NCBI GenBank assembly: GCA_030696435.1
Contig: JAUYSF010000346.1
Location: 1-9,939 of the forward strand
Reading direction: 5' to 3'
Length of the DNA stretch: 9,939 nt
Source: Desulfoprunum sp.
Lineage (GTDB): Bacteria; Desulfobacterota; Desulfobulbia; Desulfobulbales; Desulfocapsaceae
The translations under genes were made by a program, and so were the position numbers. Each line of letters starts with the position of its first letter. The stretch's first letter is position 1. A model generated the notes under the pieces. It did no database searches and had not been told where the DNA came from. It worked only from the letters and a program-made list of their open reading frames with translations. Of the stretch, positions 6,040 through 9,939 are shown in pieces.

Positions 6040-6990
6040 TCAACAAAGCTGTGCCTGCTCCATCTCAGAAAAACTGACAACCATATTTTTCCCGCGTCGC
6101 TTGGTCTCAAACAAGGCATGGTCGGCGTTGCCCAGCAGTTCGGTCAAGGTCCGGGCATCATCTGGGTAAGTGGCAACACCACAGCTCACCGTGATATGAA
6201 CGGCAAGGTCGCAGAAAGAGAGAAAGCTCGCCTGCTCGATTGCCAGGCGAATCTGCTCGGCAACCCGCCCCCCTTCCCTGCGACCGTGACCAGCCAGGAC
6301 CAGCACGAATTCATCACCGCCATAGCTGACCCCATAACACCCTTCCGGCAATAGAGGTATGACGATTTCCGCCAATTCGGCAATGGTACTGCTGCCGTTG
6401 AGATGACCATAGGTATCAACGACACGTTTGAAGTTGTCGATGTCGATGAAAACCACCGAAAGCGGCAGATTCCGTTGCTTTTCCAACTGTTCCTGCAGGG
6501 TCTGGTAGAGGTAGCGGGTATTGTAAAAACCGGTAAGGTCATCGAGGATGGACAAGTCGCGGTAACGGCTAACGCTTGCCTGTAAATCCTGTTGTGCCTT
6601 GCGTAAGGTCATGTGCGTCTGCACCCTGGCCAGCAGTTCTGCGCGGGTGAACGGTTTGATGATATAATCCTGACCGCCCGCGGCAAATCCCGCTATAATG
6701 TCTTCTCGCTCAGCCCTACCTGTAACGAACAGGACCGGGATATCGGTGGTGTGAGGATTCTGTTTTATGGTCTTGCAGATAGCAAAACCTGACTTTCCCG
6801 GCATGTCGACATCCAGGAGGACAAGATCCAGCTTGACCTCAACAAGGACCTCCAGCGCCTCTTCACCGCTACTGACTTTCATTACCCGGTAGCCGGCCCG
6901 TGTTAGCAGTTCATCAAGAATTTTGACGATCACCGGGTTATAATCAACACCCCGGATGGTCTGCGTTGGTTTTTTAATTTCTTCATCCAT
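6040..6990 (-). CDS. Receiver-GGDEF response regulator, probable Hypr-type cyclic dinucleotide synthase
   Basis: A 316-residue cytoplasmic protein with an N-terminal two-component receiver (about 10-130) and a C-terminal GGDEF nucleotide cyclase domain (about 150-310). In the receiver the phospho-acceptor Asp (LLDVDMPG, D60), the switch Thr (VTG, T90) and Lys (IIKPF, K112) are present. The usual acidic pair at the end of strand 1 reads D16-Y17 instead of D-D. The GGDEF domain keeps the catalytic GGDEF (224-228) and the metal Asp (FIDID, D183). Aligned without gaps to PleD, N335 becomes V191 and D344 becomes S200 (HLNGSS). Ser at the D344 position is the reported hallmark of Hypr GGDEF enzymes such as Geobacter GacA, which make 3',3'-cGAMP. 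The RxxD product-inhibition site is absent (PEGC). I chose the ATG at 6990, just before the receiver; an ATG at 7095 would add 35 residues with no domain character. Neither start has a clear Shine-Dalgarno. It follows the CNNM gene on the same strand. Domain calls are secure; cGAMP production is an inference, and diguanylate cyclase or no activity remains possible. Confidence 0.93.
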   Translation of the reverse strand: MDEEIKKPTQTIRGVDYNPVIVKILDELLTRAGYRVMKVSSGEEALEVLVEVKLDLVLLDVDMPGKSGFAICKTIKQNPHTTDIPVLFVTGRAEREDIIAGFAAGGQDYIIKPFTRAELLARVQTHMTLRKAQQDLQASVSRYRDLSILDDLTGFYNTRYLYQTLQEQLEKQRNLPLSVVFIDIDNFKRVVDTYGHLNGSSTIAELAEIVIPLLPEGCYGVSYGGDEFVLVLAGHGRREGGRVAEQIRLAIEQASFLSFCDLAVHITVSCGVATYPDDARTLTELLGNADHALFETKRRGKNMVVSFSEMEQAQLC

Positions 6991-7190
6991 ATTGAAGATG
7001 ATGCAAGAAATCGACTGGAAAGTCAAATTTCCCCTCCGATGATGAAGTATGGCGGCCGGTGGTGCTGCGGAATCATGGCCAAGGCGACAGAGCATCTTGG
7101 GATATGTTGCGAAAGAGGAACCAGTTCAGACGTGTTGAGGCACAGGAGCTTGCCCTGAAGATGGAAATTCCAAGGGATGCCCTCCTTCAA

Positions 7191-8480
7191 TCAGCGAAGA
7201 TGTTGTGAAATAAGCACCTTATCTACGCGATTATTGTCCATGTCAACCACCTCAAAACGATACCCTTTCTCTTCAAAGAAATCTGCCTCAGTCGGTATGC
7301 GTCCCAGCAGGTGAATGACCAAACCACCTACAGTAAGATAGGCATTTTTCTCCTCACCCAGGAATTTTTCATCGATTTTCAGCCGTAATTTCAATCGTTC
7401 AATGGGCACACTTCCATCGACCAACCATGATCCGTCTTCACGTTCAACAAAAGCCTTATCATCAGGATCATTTGATGAAGGTAAGTCTCCGACGATGGAT
7501 TCAAGCACATCAGTCAGGGTAACCAATCCTTGCAATTCACCATATTCGTCAACAATAATCGCGCATTGAAGGCTAGCTTTGCGAAAGTTTTCAATTACCT
7601 GCGAAGTTGTTACAGCCTCCCACAAATAGAGCGGCGGATGCAGGAACTTTTCGATCTCCAATGGTTCACTGGCCAGCGCCGCCTTGAGCAGGTCGGCGAT
7701 CCGCAAAAGTCCCAGAACATTCTCTAAACCTCCGCGGCAGACAACAACACGGCTATAGGGACATCTGGCAAGGTTATTGCGGATCTCAGACTCCGGTTTA
7801 TTGAGATCCAGCAGATAGATCTCCTGACGGGGTGTCATAATCGCCTTGATGTTTTGCTCGTCCAGTCCCAACACATTGGCAACGAAGGCCTTTTCACTTT
7901 CATGAAAAACCCCTGCTTGCGCACCCTGCTCCATCAGCAATTTGATTTCTGCATTGGTCACGGGCGACTCTTGAGTTTTCCTGCTACCTATCATACGTAA
8001 CAACAGATTTGAAGATGACGAAAGAAACCACACCAACGGTCTTGTCGCACGGGCTAACAGTTTCATTGGCAGGGCAATCATCGAGGCTATTTTCTCCGGA
8101 GCCCTGAGACCAAGTCGTTTAGGTACCAGCTCTCCGATAACCACTGAAAAATAGGTCAGTGATATAACAACAACTGTTACGGCGAGGCCTCTTGCGTAGG
8201 GTGCAATCGGTGCAAATCCGGTGAGCCACAAGGTAAAAGGATCAGCGAGGGCGGTCTCGCCAATGGTGCCACTGAGAATGCCCACCATGGTTATGCCGAT
8301 CTGAACAGTGGAGAGAAAAGAAGAAGGTTCGCTTTTTAATTTAAGAGCGGATTTAGCGCCGGGGTTACCGTCATTTGCCAGTTTTTGCAGACGGGTATGC
8401 CGAGATGATATTACAGCAATTTCCGACATGGCAAAAATGCCGTTCAGGAGAATGAGCAACAAGAGAAGGGCAATATCCAT
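7191..8480 (-). CDS. CNNM/CBS/CorC_HlyC-domain membrane protein (hemolysin C family)
   Basis: A 429-residue inner-membrane protein with the standard family layout. The CNNM (DUF21) transmembrane domain is at about 1-190, with hydrophobic segments near 1-23, 55-75, 97-117 and 130-165. A CBS pair runs from about 205 to 330, including IMTPRQEIYLLDL at 214-226 and the second CBS with CAIIVDEYGELQGLVTLTDVLE at 306-327. The CorC_HlyC domain follows at about 343-427. The family is often annotated as a hemolysin, but studied members act in Mg2+ or Co2+ efflux or resistance; a cation-transport or regulatory role is more likely here. Length is normal for the family. The start has AAGGA on the minus strand (8491-8495), ten bases upstream, which is slightly long. 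The receiver-GGDEF gene follows after 200 bases, so co-transcription is possible. Family confidence is high; the specific ion is not determined. Confidence 0.95.
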   Translation of the reverse strand: MDIALLLLLILLNGIFAMSEIAVISSRHTRLQKLANDGNPGAKSALKLKSEPSSFLSTVQIGITMVGILSGTIGETALADPFTLWLTGFAPIAPYARGLAVTVVVISLTYFSVVIGELVPKRLGLRAPEKIASMIALPMKLLARATRPLVWFLSSSSNLLLRMIGSRKTQESPVTNAEIKLLMEQGAQAGVFHESEKAFVANVLGLDEQNIKAIMTPRQEIYLLDLNKPESEIRNNLARCPYSRVVVCRGGLENVLGLLRIADLLKAALASEPLEIEKFLHPPLYLWEAVTTSQVIENFRKASLQCAIIVDEYGELQGLVTLTDVLESIVGDLPSSNDPDDKAFVEREDGSWLVDGSVPIERLKLRLKIDEKFLGEEKNAYLTVGGLVIHLLGRIPTEADFFEEKGYRFEVVDMDNNRVDKVLISQHLR

Positions 8481-8589
8481 TTAAGAATCATCCTTATTAA
8501 CTGAAAAGTGAATGTGAATTTGGCTATATTCCATTCCAAGCAGAAAATTATACTTCAATTGCCGACTGAAAGCTATCTGTCTGGAAAAC

Positions 8590-8625
8590 GAGATTTTATC
8601 GCTTTTTTCGAGCAGTCAAAATCTC
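8590..8625 (-). promoter_or_regulatory. Inverted repeat over a candidate promoter of the CNNM gene
   Basis: GAGATTTT (8590-8597) and AAAATCTC (8618-8625) are perfect 8-bp inverted repeats with a 20-base spacer. On the minus strand the same stretch holds TTGACT (8614-8619) and TAAAAT (8593-8598) with a 15-base spacer, a short but possible sigma70 promoter for the CNNM gene about 110 bases downstream. Half-sites about 28 bases apart centre to centre could be bound by a dimeric regulator. This is suggestive only. Confidence 0.25.
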
Positions 8626-8755
8626 TTGGTTTGTTCTGACGTGATAAACTTGGCCGAGACAAGCTCATGTCGGTCGACAGAAGAAAGCGAACGTTAAATG
8701 ATCGTCAAATGAAGTTAAGAAATTGCATGTAGCATAGGTAATCGAGGGAGCCTCC

Positions 8756-8784
8756 TTGACAATTCTTCCCAGCCCCACTAGGAT
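8756..8784 (+). promoter_or_regulatory. Strong sigma70 promoter for the BREX-like operon
   Basis: A perfect -35 box, TTGACA (8756-8761), is followed by an ideal 17-base spacer and a -10 box TAGGAT (8779-8784). Transcription should start near 8791. It reads into the brxA-like gene at 8937, leaving a 5' leader of about 146 bases. This is the best promoter match in the window and suggests that the defence operon is transcribed constitutively or under a repressor. Confidence 0.75.
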
Positions 8785-8795
8785 AGAACCTCCTC

Positions 8796-8813
8796 GCCGG
8801 CAAACTGGCCGGC
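8796..8813 (+). repeat. GC-rich hairpin at the 5' end of the BREX-like transcript
   Basis: GCCGGC at 8796-8801 and again at 8808-8813 forms a 6-bp all-GC stem with loop AAACTG. It begins about five bases after the predicted transcription start, so it would cap the 5' end of the mRNA, or could act as an operator. Between it and the start codon lie two small, mutually exclusive hairpins (8894-8897 with 8902-8905, and 8902-8906 with 8914-8918). No T-run follows any of them. Confidence 0.5.
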
Positions 8814-8936
8814 ACGCCAACTTCAGCTTCTACGGATCCCGACATATTCACCACTTTTTCCGCTACCACATCTCCCTCATCTTCAATCCGCCTAGGCTTT
8901 CGCCTTGGGGACAAAGGCACTCGCTCAAGCCGCACC

Positions 8937-9650
8937 ATGATGCTCTCCGAGCTCCAATCTCTCCTCTCTGCAGTCTCCGGTATTAGAGAACGGTCTGAAT
9001 ATGAGCATGCTGCCCTTGATGATAATTGCCTGGGTAAACAGACCCTTTCCACCAGGACCCTGTCCCTGCAGCGGCTCAGTGAGCTCTATGCCCTTGATCC
9101 AGGTGTCCCGCTGTTTCGCATCCTGCGGGATCTTTGGAATGTGAGCCAGGAAGGCCAGCCACAACTTGCCCTGTTGCTTGCCCTAGCCCGAGACCCACTG
9201 CTCCGTATGACCGCGACCCCGGTCCTCAACACCGCGATTGGCAAAGAGTTTGCCCGGCAGGAAATGACAGATGCCCTGGCAGAGGGAACCGGCGGCCGTT
9301 TCAATGAATCAACTCTGGATAAGATCGTCCGCAACGCCTCCTCTTCCTGGACCCAGTCTGGCCACCTACAGGGACGAGCAAGGAAATTTCGCCAGCAGAT
9401 CAGGGCAACCCCAGCAGCCTCAGCCTATGCCATTTTACTGGGGTATCTGCAAGGAATACGCGGACACAATCTTTTCCATTCTCCCTGGATAAAGGTGCTC
9501 GATCTTGATGACCTTGAAGCTCGGGAGCGAGCCGACGATGCTAAACGCTTAGGGCTGCTGGATATCAAGCAGTCCGGCTCTCTCGTCGATATCACTTTTC
9601 CCACATTGCTGACCGGAGCAGACAAGGAGCTACTATATGGGGCGGATTGA
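8937..9650 (+). CDS. BrxA-like protein, first gene of a BREX-type defence operon
   Basis: A 237-residue soluble protein without signal peptide or membrane segments. Its pattern resembles the small BrxA (DUF1819-like) proteins that open many BREX phage-defence operons. It has a helical N-terminal part with RTLSLQRLSELYALDP (40-55) and LALARDPLLR (81-90), then NESTLDKIVRNASSSWTQSG (123-142), which recalls the winged-helix-like segment of these proteins. The end is a domain with AKRLGLLDI (202-210). The following gene is a BrxB (DUF1788) protein overlapping it by 14 bases, which is the main support. The ATG at 8937 is the first start in a frame open from 8787; another ATG follows at once (8940), and no good Shine-Dalgarno is seen. 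In BREX, BrxA is a DNA-binding accessory factor whose precise role is unsettled. The family call is from memory of similar proteins and is only moderately sure. Confidence 0.7.
   Translation: MMLSELQSLLSAVSGIRERSEYEHAALDDNCLGKQTLSTRTLSLQRLSELYALDPGVPLFRILRDLWNVSQEGQPQLALLLALARDPLLRMTATPVLNTAIGKEFARQEMTDALAEGTGGRFNESTLDKIVRNASSSWTQSGHLQGRARKFRQQIRATPAASAYAILLGYLQGIRGHNLFHSPWIKVLDLDDLEARERADDAKRLGLLDIKQSGSLVDITFPTLLTGADKELLYGAD
9624..9629 (+). promoter_or_regulatory. Ribosome binding site of the brxB gene, inside brxA
   Basis: AAGGAG ends seven bases before the ATG at 9637, an ideal Shine-Dalgarno placed within the last codons of the brxA-like gene. It fixes the start of the next gene and shows that the two overlap by 14 bases. 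Confidence 0.8.
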
Positions 9651-9939
9651 ACAATTGGCCGAACGATATGGTCGCTACGTGTCTTTACCCTGGCAGAAAG
9701 GCCTTGCCGGAGCCCAACGGGCAATTTTCGTTGTTTACGGCAAAACGGACGAGAGAAGGCTTGCCAACCGCAAAGAGCTCTTTGCCTTAGCAACGGCGGA
9801 AGCTGGGCATACCTGGAAGGACTGTGACCTGGTCAAAGCCTTCTCGCGCTGGATGGCTGATATCGATTATCGTGACAGCTATTTTGAATCACCGGAAGAT
9901 CTCGAATTGAAACTCGAAGAAGACTTTCTTGATTATGTT
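9637..9939 (+). CDS. brxB: BrxB (DUF1788) protein of a BREX system, 5' part
   Basis: The first 101 codons of a gene that runs off the right edge; no stop is present in this frame. The translation has the DUF1788 (BrxB) look: AQRAIFVVYGKTDERRLANR (26-45), then AGHTWKDCDLVKAFSRWMAD (56-75) and DYRDSYFESPEDLELKLEED (77-96). The RAIFVVY strand, the DERRL segment, GHTW..CDLVKAFSRWM and the YRDSYFESPEDL stretch are the parts that made me recognise it. BrxB is a small conserved component of BREX phage-exclusion systems, normally encoded between brxA and the large ATPase gene brxC, though its biochemical role is not well defined. Start and spacing are supported by AAGGAG at 9624-9629. The remaining BREX genes (brxC, pglX methylase, pglZ, and others) should lie to the right, and the BREX subtype cannot be told from this window. 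Confidence 0.8.
   Translation, partial: MGRIEQLAERYGRYVSLPWQKGLAGAQRAIFVVYGKTDERRLANRKELFALATAEAGHTWKDCDLVKAFSRWMADIDYRDSYFESPEDLELKLEEDFLDYV

Noticed and set aside
6991..7095. N-terminal 35-residue extension of the receiver-GGDEF protein from the ATG at 7095
   Set aside because: The extra residues have no domain or signal character, no Shine-Dalgarno precedes that ATG, and the receiver begins naturally just after the ATG at 6990. Not fully excluded.
8756..8986. 76-codon rightward open frame overlapping the BREX promoter
   Set aside because: It begins at the TTGACA box itself, upstream of the predicted transcription start, is rich in Pro, His and Arg, and overlaps the brxA-like start in another frame.
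1..9939. CRISPR arrays, insertion sequences, tRNA or rRNA genes, attachment sites
   Set aside because: I saw no regular spaced repeats, transposase signatures, terminal repeats, or tRNA/rRNA-like stretches anywhere in the window.

Overview
The window looks like a chromosomal segment of a delta-proteobacterium in the broad sense (Desulfobacterota or a relative). This is inferred from gene content and has not been tested by a search. The supporting points are a ydaO-type c-di-AMP riboswitch in front of a Kup potassium transporter, a Rec-GGDEF protein of the sort found in Geobacter-like bacteria, and moderate GC with Gram-negative style genes.

Layout: (1) Positions 1-909 hold no convincing protein gene. 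A strong leftward Shine-Dalgarno sequence sits at the left edge, for a gene outside the window. It is followed by an AT-rich tract with a candidate promoter (309-337), a long near-perfect hairpin (528-577), a terminator-like hairpin (617-642) and a c-di-AMP riboswitch (about 703-864). (2) Positions 910-5958 carry four rightward genes for membrane transport: kup (K+ uptake), an AI-2E/PerM-family membrane protein, a DUF47 PhoU-like Pit accessory protein, and a Pit phosphate transporter whose start overlaps the DUF47 stop. No strong terminator separates them, so the riboswitch could influence the whole group. (3) Positions 6040-8480 carry two leftward genes: a CNNM/CBS/CorC_HlyC membrane protein, then a receiver-GGDEF protein. 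The GGDEF domain has Ser where canonical diguanylate cyclases have the guanine-contacting Asp (PleD D344). That is the hallmark of Hypr GGDEF enzymes, which make 3',3'-cGAMP. (4) From 8756 to the right edge a near-consensus sigma70 promoter leads into two overlapping genes. I read them as a BrxA-like protein and the start of a BrxB (DUF1788) protein, the beginning of a BREX-type phage-defence operon that runs out of the window.

How the parts fit: the left block handles potassium and phosphate and is headed by an RNA sensor for c-di-AMP, the usual bacterial signal for potassium and turgor control. The middle block adds a probable cyclic-dinucleotide synthase of a different kind (possibly cGAMP) beside a membrane protein often linked to Mg2+ or Co2+ handling. 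The right block is the edge of a defence island. The most interesting points are the Hypr-type active site, the c-di-AMP riboswitch with possible operon-wide reach, and the BREX start with its own promoter.
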